Shown piece by piece: positions 1 through 5,338 of a DNA stretch of 7,771 bases. Position 1 is the first letter of the stretch. Each line of letters begins with the position of its first letter. The translations under genes were made by a program, and so were the position numbers. The notes under the pieces are model-generated. The model ran no database searches, had not been told where the DNA came from, and saw only the letters and a program-made list of their open reading frames with translations. The stretch is taken from the NCBI GenBank assembly GCA_937892405.1, contig CALAFS010000280.1:1-7771 (forward strand), given 5' to 3'. The stretch is from an uncultured Clostridia bacterium. GTDB lineage: Bacteria; Bacillota; Clostridia; Oscillospirales; CAG-272.

Positions 1-636
1 GCAAAAATCGCGATCGACGGGCGGACGGTTCGCGTCACGGGCGCGCCGCTCCACGGCGGACACGCCGATGTCATTCCCGACATGATCGAGGCGGGCACCT
101 ACCTTCTCGCCGCCCCCATGACGGGCGGCACCGTGCGTGTGCACGGCGCACGGGCGGAGGAGCTTTCCGCCCTGACCGACGCCTTGACACTCTCCGGCGT
201 CGAAGTAGAAGAAAAAGACGGCGTTCTCTCGGCGCGCGGGCGCCCCTGTCGTCCGATCCGCGTCGTGACCTCGCCTCATCCCGGCTTTGCGACCGATCTG
301 CATCCGCCGATCGCCCCGCTCCTCGCTCTCGGCGAGGGGGGCAGGATCCGGGAGGGCGTCTTTCCCGAACGCTTCGGGTATCTTTCGGAACTTGCCCGCT
401 TCGGGCTTGTCTCTTCGGTCGATGGGAACACCGCCGAGATCTTTCCTTCGCGCTTTCATGCCGCCTGTGCGCGGGCAACCGACCTGCGCGGCGGCGTTGC
501 CGCGGTGCTGTGTGCACTCGCCGTGGAAGGGAAGAGCGAAATCTCCGACGCCGGGAAAATCCTGCGCGGCTATGAGGGCTTCGCCGGGAAGCTGACCGCC
601 CTCGGGGCGAAGATCCGGCTGGAGACGGAGCCGTAG
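1..636 (+). CDS. murA: UDP-N-acetylglucosamine 1-carboxyvinyltransferase (MurA), 3' part
   Basis: This is the C-terminal 211 residues of an EPSP-synthase-fold enolpyruvyl transferase; the reading frame is open from base 1, so the start lies outside the window. MurA transfers enolpyruvate from PEP to UDP-GlcNAc, the first committed step of peptidoglycan synthesis, in the cytoplasm. Family landmarks in the visible part are VIPDMIEAGT (residues 25-33), HPGFATDL (93-100, whose Asp corresponds to the catalytic Asp of the HPAFPTD motif), FPERFGYLSEL (121-131, matching the usual F-E-N-R-F segment), ATDLRGG (159-165, holding the Asp and Arg of the conserved DLR) and LRGYEGFAGKLTALGAKI (188-205, whose Arg matches the conserved RGYE). 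It ends at a TAG. Sequence between motifs is rather divergent (for example HPPIAPLLAL after the catalytic Asp, where DLQPQ is usual), so it may be a second MurA paralogue (MurZ-like). AroA is less likely, because the DLR and RGYE segments are MurA-type. Confidence 0.88.
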   Translation, partial: AKIAIDGRTVRVTGAPLHGGHADVIPDMIEAGTYLLAAPMTGGTVRVHGARAEELSALTDALTLSGVEVEEKDGVLSARGRPCRPIRVVTSPHPGFATDLHPPIAPLLALGEGGRIREGVFPERFGYLSELARFGLVSSVDGNTAEIFPSRFHAACARATDLRGGVAAVLCALAVEGKSEISDAGKILRGYEGFAGKLTALGAKIRLETEP

Positions 637-704
637 GCACCTATGGTACAGTGATATTGCCCTTCGGGCAGTGACTTGGAATTCTAAAGAAAAGGACAGA
701 TAAA

Positions 705-1541
705 ATGAAACGCATCATCACCATTCAGGACATTTCCTGCGTCGGCAAGTGCTCCCTGACCGTGGCTCTGCCGATTCTCTCCGCCGCGGGCGTGGAGGCG
801 GCATGCCTTCCGACCGCGGTGCTCTCGACGCACACCGCTTTTCCGAAGTTCACCTTCCGCGATCTGACCGACGAGATTCAGCCGATCTCCGATACCCTCC
901 ATGACCTCGGCATCGACTTCGACGCGGTGTATACCGGGTATCTCGGCTCCTTTGAGCAGCTTCGCCTTGTGAGCGATTTTATCGACCGCTTCAAGACGGA
1001 GAAGACCGCCGTCTTTATCGACCCCGTCATGGCGGATAACGGAAAGCTCTATCCCGGCTTTACCCCCGCGTTTGCCGCCGAGATGGAGAAGCTCTGCCGC
1101 AAGGCGGATCTCATTCTCCCGAACCTGACCGAGGCGTCCTATATGCTCGGGATCCCCTATCGGGAAAATTATGACGAGGACTACATCCGCGAGGTGCTCT
1201 TCCGCCTGACGGAGAAGGGCGCACGCCATGCCGCCCTGACGGGCGTCAGCTTCTCGCCCGATCGGATCGGCGTCTACTTCTATGACGCGGAGAAAAAGAG
1301 CTACTATTCCTATTTCAACCGCAAGCTCCCCGTCTCCTATCACGGCACGGGCGATATCTTCGCCTCCGCCGCACTCGGCGGTTATATGCGCGGACTTTCG
1401 ATGGAAGAGGCGCTCGCCCTTGCCGTCGACTTCACGCTCGAATGTATGGAGAAAACCATGCAGGACGAGAACCGCCGCTTCTACGGCGTGAACTTTGAGG
1501 AAGCGATCCCGATGCTGGTCGAGCGCCTTGCGGGAAAATAA
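705..1541 (+). CDS. pyridoxamine/pyridoxal kinase (PfkB/ribokinase fold)
   Basis: A complete 278-residue PfkB-family kinase of the pyridoxamine kinase type, which phosphorylates the 5'-hydroxyl of pyridoxal, pyridoxamine or pyridoxine with ATP in B6 salvage. The N-terminus IITIQDISCVGKCSL (4-18) carries the substrate-binding start typical of these kinases. PTAVLSTHT (36-44) is the segment that contacts the pyridoxal ring in this family. DPVMADNGKLY (106-116) and PNLTEAS (139-145) are classic PdxK/PdxY motifs. HGTGDIFASA (213-222) is the PfkB signature with the catalytic base Asp217 and the anion-hole glycines. The length is normal. The start at 705 is preceded by AAAGGA (691-696) at good spacing. 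A 68-base gap separates it from murA. Whether it is PdxK or PdxY by substrate cannot be told from sequence, so no symbol is given. Confidence 0.92.
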   Translation: MKRIITIQDISCVGKCSLTVALPILSAAGVEAACLPTAVLSTHTAFPKFTFRDLTDEIQPISDTLHDLGIDFDAVYTGYLGSFEQLRLVSDFIDRFKTEKTAVFIDPVMADNGKLYPGFTPAFAAEMEKLCRKADLILPNLTEASYMLGIPYRENYDEDYIREVLFRLTEKGARHAALTGVSFSPDRIGVYFYDAEKKSYYSYFNRKLPVSYHGTGDIFASAALGGYMRGLSMEEALALAVDFTLECMEKTMQDENRRFYGVNFEEAIPMLVERLAGK

Positions 1542-1577
1542 AACGCAAAAAAACTGTCGCAGATCGTTTTTCCTTTG

Positions 1578-1630
1578 CCTTCTCCTGCCGGAGAAGGGGG
1601 ACCGCTTTGCGGTGGATGAGGAGTCCACCC
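1578..1630. repeat. intergenic double-hairpin repeat element
   Basis: This segment has a compact modular structure. An 8-bp perfect stem (CCTTCTCC, 1578-1585, with GGAGAAGG, 1590-1597, loop TGCC) is followed by a second hairpin (ACCGC-TTT-GCGGT, 1601-1613) and then the tail GGATGAGGAG. The tail can pair alternatively, GGTGGA (1611-1616) with TCCACC (1624-1629). The order 'stem, GGG, small GC hairpin, GGATGAGG' is one I recognise from dispersed non-coding repeats in clostridial genomes, but that is memory and not a search. It lies between the kinase gene and the bidirectional terminator and encodes no plausible protein. Its exact borders are uncertain. Confidence 0.55.
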
Positions 1631-1691
1631 GCTGTCATTATTCCGTAAGCACAAAACTTTTCCCATGCCTGTGCCTCTTTGACACAGTGGT

Positions 1692-1729
1692 AACAAAAAA
1701 GTCTTCTCCGCAGAGAAGACTTTTTTGTT
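1692..1729. terminator. bidirectional rho-independent terminator
   Basis: A perfect 17-bp inverted repeat: AACAAAAAAGTCTTCTC (1692-1708) pairs with GAGAAGACTTTTTTGTT (1713-1729) around the loop CGCA. The core GTCTTCTC/GAGAAGAC stem is flanked by six A on one side and six T on the other, so it forms an intrinsic terminator on both strands. It sits between the converging kinase gene (+) and the TIGR04086 gene (-), and its right end touches the last base of the latter's stop codon. Confidence 0.9.
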
Positions 1730-2151
1730 TACGGGACGCGATGGTGTCTCTTTCTTTTCGGCGCGCTCTTGTGCATATTCGCGAGAATCGCCCCGAGCGA
1801 TGCGGTAAGGAGATAGCAAAGGTGATTCATCATCACCCGCCCGGACAGATGCCCGCCCGTCATCAGGATTCCGACGAGGAGCAAAAGGAGCGCAAAGGCG
1901 AGCGCCGTCAGAATCGAGAGCAGCGTGCCGCCCTCTTTCCGTCGCGCCGCGAGAAAGAATCCCGCGAAAAGTCCCGAGAGTCCGAACACCCCGAGCGATA
2001 CCATGGGCAGCGAGGAGGTCGGATCCTCCGTCGCATAGAGCACCGCCCCCGCGATCAGCGCAAGACATGCGAACATCGCGAGAGAGAAGAGAATTCCGAG
2101 CAGAAGTGCTTTGATCGTGCCGGTGGCGCCGGCGCGCTTTTGTTTTCCCAT
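1729..2151 (-). CDS. TIGR04086/YrzE-family four-helix membrane protein
   Basis: A 140-residue integral membrane protein with four predicted transmembrane helices, roughly residues 13-40, 47-69, 75-97 and 107-126. It has a short basic N-terminus (MGKQKRAG) and a basic C-terminal tail (KSAPKRKRHHR) that suggest both ends are cytoplasmic. Length, four-helix topology and position directly downstream of yajC match the TIGR04086 family, which includes Bacillus YrzE and is common in Clostridia; its biochemical role is not established. The start has an ideal ribosome binding site (GGAGG about 8 bases upstream), but that site lies inside a stable hairpin. The gene is followed at once by the bidirectional terminator. 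In many Clostridia this gene also neighbours the SCIFF peptide genes (scfA/scfB); none is visible here. Family assignment is from topology and context. Confidence 0.8.
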   Translation of the reverse strand: MGKQKRAGATGTIKALLLGILFSLAMFACLALIAGAVLYATEDPTSSLPMVSLGVFGLSGLFAGFFLAARRKEGGTLLSILTALAFALLLLLVGILMTGGHLSGRVMMNHLCYLLTASLGAILANMHKSAPKRKRHHRVP

Positions 2152-2158
2152 AAAAGAA

Positions 2159-2194
2159 GCCTCCGAATCAGTCTGTTAGAACTTATTCGGAGGC
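2159..2194 (-). promoter_or_regulatory. hairpin burying the ribosome binding site of the TIGR04086 gene
   Basis: On the - strand, GCCTCCGAAT (2194-2185) pairs perfectly over 10 bp with ATTCGGAGGC (2168-2159) across a 16-base loop. The 3' arm contains CGGAGG, the Shine-Dalgarno sequence of the downstream gene, and is followed by TTCTTTT and then the ATG at 2151. It lies between the yajC stop and the next start. It could block translation, act as a leaky terminator or transcript-stability element after yajC (a U-rich run follows), or do both. The structure is seen in the sequence; its function is inferred. Confidence 0.6.
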
Positions 2195-2222
2195 ATTTCT
2201 TTTTATGACGGAATCGGAGAAA

Positions 2223-2720
2223 TTATTTTGCTTCCTCTTCCGGTTTGGTCTCGGCAGCAGCCTCGACCGCGGGAGCCTCGGCTTCCGCCTTCTTGTCTTC
2301 GGGCTTGTCGTTCTTCTTTGCCTTCGCGTCTGCCTTATCGTCAGCCTTCGCGTCGGTGCCCTCCGCCTTCTTCTCGATGACCGCGGCGGCAAGGTCTTCC
2401 GCCTTCACATCGACAGAGCGGACAGCCGCTTTCAGGAAGCGGATCTTCGTCTTGTCCTTCGTGGTCTCGAGGACGAAAGTCTCGCCCTTGATGGAGACGA
2501 CTTTTCCGATGATACCGCCGATCGTGGTGACCTCGTCACCGACGGCGAGAGAGCCGCGCATTTCCGCGTCCTTGCGCTCCTGTTTTTTCTGCGGGCGGAT
2601 CATGAAGAAGTAGAGAACGACAAACAGCGCGACGATCATGATGATCGTGCCCCAGATGCCCGTCCCGCTACCGCTTCCGCTGCTCGACCCTTCGGACAAA
2701 AGAGTGGTAAAATTCAGCAT
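2223..2720 (-). CDS. yajC: YajC, Sec translocase accessory subunit
   Basis: A 165-residue single-pass membrane protein of the YajC family, which associates with SecDF in the protein-export machinery. A Ser/Gly-rich N-terminus (10-20) is followed by one transmembrane helix (about 23-41) and directly by the hallmark R-P-Q-K-K (42-46). Then comes the small cytoplasmic domain with GDEVTTIGGIIGKV (61-74), the most conserved YajC segment, and TFVLET (81-86). YajC is normally around 85-115 residues. Here residues from about 109 onward form a low-complexity Ala/Lys/Glu/Asp/Pro tail with no hydrophobic core. The ATG at 2720 has AAGGAAGG upstream and lies about 23 bases from the predicted transcription start. 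secDF is not in the window. Confidence 0.93.
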   Translation of the reverse strand: MLNFTTLLSEGSSSGSGSGTGIWGTIIMIVALFVVLYFFMIRPQKKQERKDAEMRGSLAVGDEVTTIGGIIGKVVSIKGETFVLETTKDKTKIRFLKAAVRSVDVKAEDLAAAVIEKKAEGTDAKADDKADAKAKKNDKPEDKKAEAEAPAVEAAAETKPEEEAK

Positions 2721-2749
2721 GGGATTTCCTTCCTTTTCGTTTTCTTTCT

Positions 2750-2778
2750 ATTATACACAAAAAATATGAAGTTTTCAA
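2750..2778 (-). promoter_or_regulatory. sigma-A-type promoter of yajC
   Basis: On the - strand, TTGAAA (2778-2773) and TATAAT (2755-2750) are separated by exactly 17 bases, a near-perfect housekeeping promoter. It predicts a start near 2743 and a leader of roughly 20 bases before the yajC ATG at 2720. The region upstream of the -35 is A/T-rich and carries two GCGGAAAT direct repeats. Confidence 0.85.
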
Positions 2779-2830
2779 GTGTTCGCGGAAATATTTTACC
2801 TTTTTTGCGGAAATTTTAGAGACACAACAG

Positions 2831-2856
2831 GAAAAGCCCGTCGGAAAACAGGGGCT
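2831..2856 (-). terminator. possible weak terminator of the AraC-type regulator gene
   Basis: On the - strand, AGCCC (2856-2852) and GGGCT (2839-2835) form a 5-bp stem with a 12-base loop, followed by TTTTC. It begins in the stop codon of the regulator gene. The stem is short and the T-run only four bases, so termination would be inefficient; some read-through into yajC is possible. Confidence 0.35.
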
Positions 2857-3652
2857 ATCGCTTCTTTTGCATCCGTTTGGACGGGGAACAGCCGTATTTT
2901 TTCTTGAACAGGGAGCAGAAATAATAAACATCGCAAAAGCCGCAGAGGTCGGCGGTTTCGGTGATGTTGAACTCACCGGAGCTTAGCAGCTCGATGGCAT
3001 AATCCAGCCGCAATTTGATGAGATATTCTTTGACGGACATGCCCGTCACCTGATGAAACAGCTTGCGGAAATGCGTTTCACTCAGCTGATGGAATTTGCC
3101 GATGTCCTCAAGGGATATTTTTTGCGTGAAATTCTGTTGCAAAAAGTCCGTGACAGCCTCGATCTCCCGGGCATGGGAGTGCGGGTCGCCGTTGCTTTTT
3201 TCAAGGTTCAAGAGGTCGTACAGGATCTCTTCTGTCAGAATCCGGCATTTCAGTTTATAGAGATAGCTCTTTTCTTTCCAGACCGCACTGAGCTTCTTGA
3301 ATTTCGTGCGGACGGATTCCGGCACGGAATCTATAAAGCCCGGCAGACTCTGAAAAACATCCCTGTTTCCGTTCAGGTTCACGACATCGAAATTGACCGA
3401 GATAAAATGCCACGGCTCCTCCGGATCGGCTTTACCCGAGCGGATGTTTTTCGGAGGGAAAAAGAGAATTCTGTCTTTTTTCGATGACACCGTTGAACCG
3501 TCGGAAAAGACATAATCCGCCTTCCCGGCAAGGCAGAGAACCATGACACAGCTGTTGGCAAACGACAGCTTGTTCACCGCCCATTGTTCGGCATTCCGCT
3601 CGACGATCGTATTGATATTTGTTACGGAAAAATCAAGAAAGTAATCCGGCAT
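2855..3652 (-). CDS. AraC-family transcriptional regulator
   Basis: A 265-residue regulator with the usual two-part layout. The N-terminal half (about 5-150) looks like an AraC-type cupin sensing domain (FANSCVMVLCLAGKADYVF, 31-49; ILFFPP, 62-67; WHFISVNF, 81-88). The C-terminal half (about 165-262) is the double helix-turn-helix DNA-binding domain: the first HTH runs from SLEDIGKFHQLSETHFRKLF (180-199) and the second from NITETADLCGFCDVYYFCSLFKKKYGCSP (229-257), with the family's characteristic G-F-x-D-x-x-Y-F-x-x-x-F-K-K-x-x-G-x-S-P pattern. The start at 3652 is preceded by AAGGAGAGG. It is divergent from the RraA-SDR-propeller operon with about 190 bases between starts, so it most likely controls that operon in response to a sugar or sugar acid. 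The ligand cannot be named from sequence. Confidence 0.92.
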   Translation of the reverse strand: MPDYFLDFSVTNINTIVERNAEQWAVNKLSFANSCVMVLCLAGKADYVFSDGSTVSSKKDRILFFPPKNIRSGKADPEEPWHFISVNFDVVNLNGNRDVFQSLPGFIDSVPESVRTKFKKLSAVWKEKSYLYKLKCRILTEEILYDLLNLEKSNGDPHSHAREIEAVTDFLQQNFTQKISLEDIGKFHQLSETHFRKLFHQVTGMSVKEYLIKLRLDYAIELLSSGEFNITETADLCGFCDVYYFCSLFKKKYGCSPSKRMQKKR

Positions 3653-3671
3653 ACATCTTCACCTCTCCTTC

Positions 3672-3700
3672 ATTATATACGGAAAAAATCCGATTGTCAA
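3672..3700 (-). promoter_or_regulatory. consensus sigma-A promoter of the AraC-type regulator
   Basis: On the - strand, TTGACA (3700-3695) and TATAAT (3677-3672) are separated by 17 bases, matching the housekeeping consensus at every position. The spacer contains an inverted repeat, CGGA-AAAAA-TCCG (3680-3692 on +), a candidate operator that would overlap RNA polymerase. So strong a core promoter for a regulator gene suggests the gene is repressed by something, possibly itself. Confidence 0.85.
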
Positions 3701-3738
3701 GTTCCGTGGCAAGGCATCGTCGTTTTACACAAAAATAA

Positions 3739-3760
3739 ATTGTTTTCTATATTGTTTTCT
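3739..3760 (+). repeat. tandem direct repeat over the operon -35, candidate regulator site
   Basis: ATTGTTTTCT occurs twice, at 3739-3748 and 3751-3760, with a 12-base period. The second copy contains the -35 hexamer of the operon promoter. Direct repeats next to or overlapping the -35 are a common arrangement for AraC-family activators, though their half-sites are more often about 21 bases apart. A chance A/T-rich duplication is possible. Confidence 0.45.
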
Positions 3761-3780
3761 CCTCCTGTTTTTTATATAAT
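3752..3780 (+). promoter_or_regulatory. promoter of the RraA-SDR-propeller operon
   Basis: TTGTTT (3752-3757) and TATAAT (3775-3780) are spaced by 17 bases. The -10 is perfect and the -35 is weak, as expected for a promoter needing an activator. The predicted start is near 3787, giving a leader of about 60 bases before the ATG at 3846. Confidence 0.75.
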
Positions 3781-3802
3781 AGGGGCATAGTAACGCTGTC
3801 GG

Positions 3803-3826
3803 TGCGGCGGTTTGTCTGCCGCAGAC
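3803..3826 (+). promoter_or_regulatory. leader with two mutually exclusive hairpins
   Basis: In the leader of the operon, TGCGGC (3803-3808) can pair with GCCGCA (3818-3823). The overlapping segment GTCTGC-C-GCAGAC (3814-3826) is itself a perfect odd palindrome. No T-run follows, so it is not a terminator. It could be a DNA operator or a leader RNA structure ahead of the ribosome binding site at 3834-3842. The function is unknown. Confidence 0.35.
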
Positions 3827-3845
3827 GAAGGTCAAAGGAGAGAAT

Positions 3846-4574
3846 ATGGAAAGAAAGGCCGTCGGCATTTCCCCGGAGCCTCCGGTACCCGATCGCACGG
3901 CATCGGAGCTTCTCCCGTTTCCCATCGGCGAAAAAGAACTCTGCGACAGATATGAAGGCGTGACGACGCCGATGGTGAATGATGTTCTGCGGGAAGAGCA
4001 CTGTTTATATCGGGTGCTCCCGCCCGACATCCTGCCGCTGAAGGATCATATGCGGGTGGCGGGCATCGCCTTTACCATCAAAGGCTCGAAAAATCTCGAT
4101 ATCCGGGACGAGATGATGCAGCGGGCGGAAATGCTGGAAGCCATTCCAGCCGAGAGTGTGTGCGTCTGGGACACGAGCGGGGACAATGAGTCCGCGCAAT
4201 GGGGAGAAGTGATGACGCTCGCCTCGAAAAAGCGCGGCTGTCGCGGCGCCGTGATAGACGGCGGTGTCAGAGACACGGACAAAGTGCTCGAGCAGAATTT
4301 CCCCGTCTTTTGCAGATACCGGACATCGAACGGAATGCTCGGGAGATTCCGGATGATCGGATACAACCTGCCGGTCATGATCGGCAATGTGCGTATTCTG
4401 CCGGGCGATGTTATTTTCGGCGACATTGACGGCGTGATCGTTATTCCGCGGGAGATTGCCTATGATGTACTCCTCCGGGCGGAAAAAATCAAACAGAATG
4501 AGATCGGAATCAAAAATATGGTGAGCCGGGGAATGAAGCCGAGCGATGTCGTCAGAAACGGCGGATATTTCTGA
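3846..4574 (+). CDS. RraA/HMG-aldolase-family protein, probable 2-keto acid aldolase or decarboxylase
   Basis: A complete 242-residue member of the RraA-like fold (formerly annotated 'dimethylmenaquinone methyltransferase' or 'RraA'). Many members are divalent-metal class II aldolases that cleave 4-hydroxy-2-oxo acids, or decarboxylate oxaloacetate. Landmarks are TPMVNDVL (41-48), the segment AQWGEVMTLASKKRGCRGAV (117-136) carrying the G-E/D-x-M motif, IDGGVRD (137-143), where Arg142 and Asp143 correspond to the pyruvate- and metal-binding residues of characterised HMG aldolases, and GDIDGVIVIP (192-201), the conserved C-terminal signature. Catalytic residues look intact, so an enzyme is more likely than an RNase E inhibitor, which Clostridia would hardly need. 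The first 25 residues are a non-conserved lead. AAAGGAGAG sits just before the ATG. As first gene of the operon it is a candidate for cleaving the keto-deoxy sugar acid made by the other enzymes; substrate is inferred. Confidence 0.88.
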   Translation: MERKAVGISPEPPVPDRTASELLPFPIGEKELCDRYEGVTTPMVNDVLREEHCLYRVLPPDILPLKDHMRVAGIAFTIKGSKNLDIRDEMMQRAEMLEAIPAESVCVWDTSGDNESAQWGEVMTLASKKRGCRGAVIDGGVRDTDKVLEQNFPVFCRYRTSNGMLGRFRMIGYNLPVMIGNVRILPGDVIFGDIDGVIVIPREIAYDVLLRAEKIKQNEIGIKNMVSRGMKPSDVVRNGGYF

Positions 4575-4606
4575 AAAAACAACAGAAAGTAAGGAGTTGT
4601 TGTCAT

Positions 4607-5311
4607 ATGGAACTGAAAGGGAAAAATATCGTAATCACGGGTGCCGACGGCGGCATGGGACAGGTGCTGTGTGAAAAGCTCGCGAAAATGGGCGCCCGTC
4701 TGATCCTTTGCTCCGTGAACGGGGCGGCACTGTCAAAGCAATGCGAAAAACTGAAAAAAGAATACGGCGGGGAAGTCTTTGCAAAACAGGCAGATGTCAC
4801 AAAGGAAGAGGAAGTAAAAACATTCTTTGAGGAAGCGGCAAAGCGGTACGGTCCCTTCTATGCGCTGGTGAATCTCGCGGGACTTTCCGTGCCGGGGCTC
4901 CTCTCGGAGACGGACCTCGATGTCTATGATAAAATTATGGATGTCAATGTAAAAGGCACCTTTCTCGCGGGAAAGCATTTTGCTCACCATTCGGCGTCAC
5001 CCGCCATCATCGTGAATATGGGAAGCACCGCCGCCAAAAATGCGAATCCGAACGCCCCGTTGTACTGCACTGCCAAAGCCGCGGTCAACATGCTCTCGCG
5101 GGGGATGCTGTTGCAGATGGGGAAAAACGATATCAGGGTCACAACCATCAATCCCGGAGGGACGGACACGCCGTTCTGGGGAGACAGACCCGTCGACAAG
5201 TCAAAGTTGATGTCGGCGGAGGATGTGGTCGATATTATCCTGTTTGCGCTGACATCCAGTCCGCGCATTCAGATCCACGACATTTATTTCGAGAGTGCAA
5301 ACCGATTCTGA
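4607..5311 (+). CDS. short-chain dehydrogenase/reductase, possibly KduD-like
   Basis: A complete 234-residue classical SDR. It has the Rossmann glycine motif TGADGGMG (11-18), the adenine-contacting Asp63 in ADVT, the NLAG variant of NNAG (89-92), Asn114 in DVNVKG, and the catalytic Ser140, Tyr153 and Lys157 (YCTAK), then the NPGG turn (182-185) that holds the nicotinamide. All catalytic tetrad residues are present. After beta-2 the sequence is ILCSVN with no acidic residue, which slightly favours NADP(H) over NAD(H). It is some 15 residues shorter than usual, mainly in the stretch before Ser140 (KHFAHHSASPAIIVNMGS) and at the C-terminus. AAGGAG (4591-4596) precedes the ATG, within a weak ACAACA/TGTTGT inverted repeat. 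The 32-base gap to the aldolase gene shows one operon. A keto-deoxy-gluconate (KduD-type) or uronate oxidoreductase is inferred from context. Confidence 0.9.
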   Translation: MELKGKNIVITGADGGMGQVLCEKLAKMGARLILCSVNGAALSKQCEKLKKEYGGEVFAKQADVTKEEEVKTFFEEAAKRYGPFYALVNLAGLSVPGLLSETDLDVYDKIMDVNVKGTFLAGKHFAHHSASPAIIVNMGSTAAKNANPNAPLYCTAKAAVNMLSRGMLLQMGKNDIRVTTINPGGTDTPFWGDRPVDKSKLMSAEDVVDIILFALTSSPRIQIHDIYFESANRF

Positions 5312-5338
5312 TCGGAAGAATACGGAGGAAATGACAGT

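Noticed and set aside
71..640. Long open frame on the - strand opposite murA
   Set aside because: Arg/Ser/Pro-rich composition with no recognisable motif; a shadow frame of a GC-rich gene whose + strand product is clearly MurA.
658..670. Hairpin TGCCC-TTC-GGGCA between murA and the kinase gene as a terminator
   Set aside because: The stem is only five base pairs and no T-run follows, so it is not a convincing intrinsic terminator; no clear promoter was found in this gap either.
684..1628. 314-residue - strand frame opposite the kinase gene
   Set aside because: It runs through the intergenic repeat and antisense to a well-motifed PfkB kinase; the translation has no family features, so I treat it as a shadow.
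1495..2208. 237-residue + strand frame spanning the repeat, terminator and TIGR04086 gene
   Set aside because: It crosses a strong bidirectional terminator and is rich in Arg/Glu/Ser; the - strand four-helix protein explains the region better.
2205..2819. 204-residue + strand frame opposite yajC
   Set aside because: Antisense to an unmistakable YajC; apparent hydrophobic runs are the complement of Lys/Glu-rich codons.
3053..3487. 144-residue + strand frame within the regulator gene
   Set aside because: Antisense to the AraC-type regulator, no plausible ribosome binding site or motif.
5302..5315. Small hairpin CCGAT-TCTG-ATCGG around the SDR stop codon
   Set aside because: Only five base pairs with no T-run; likely chance.
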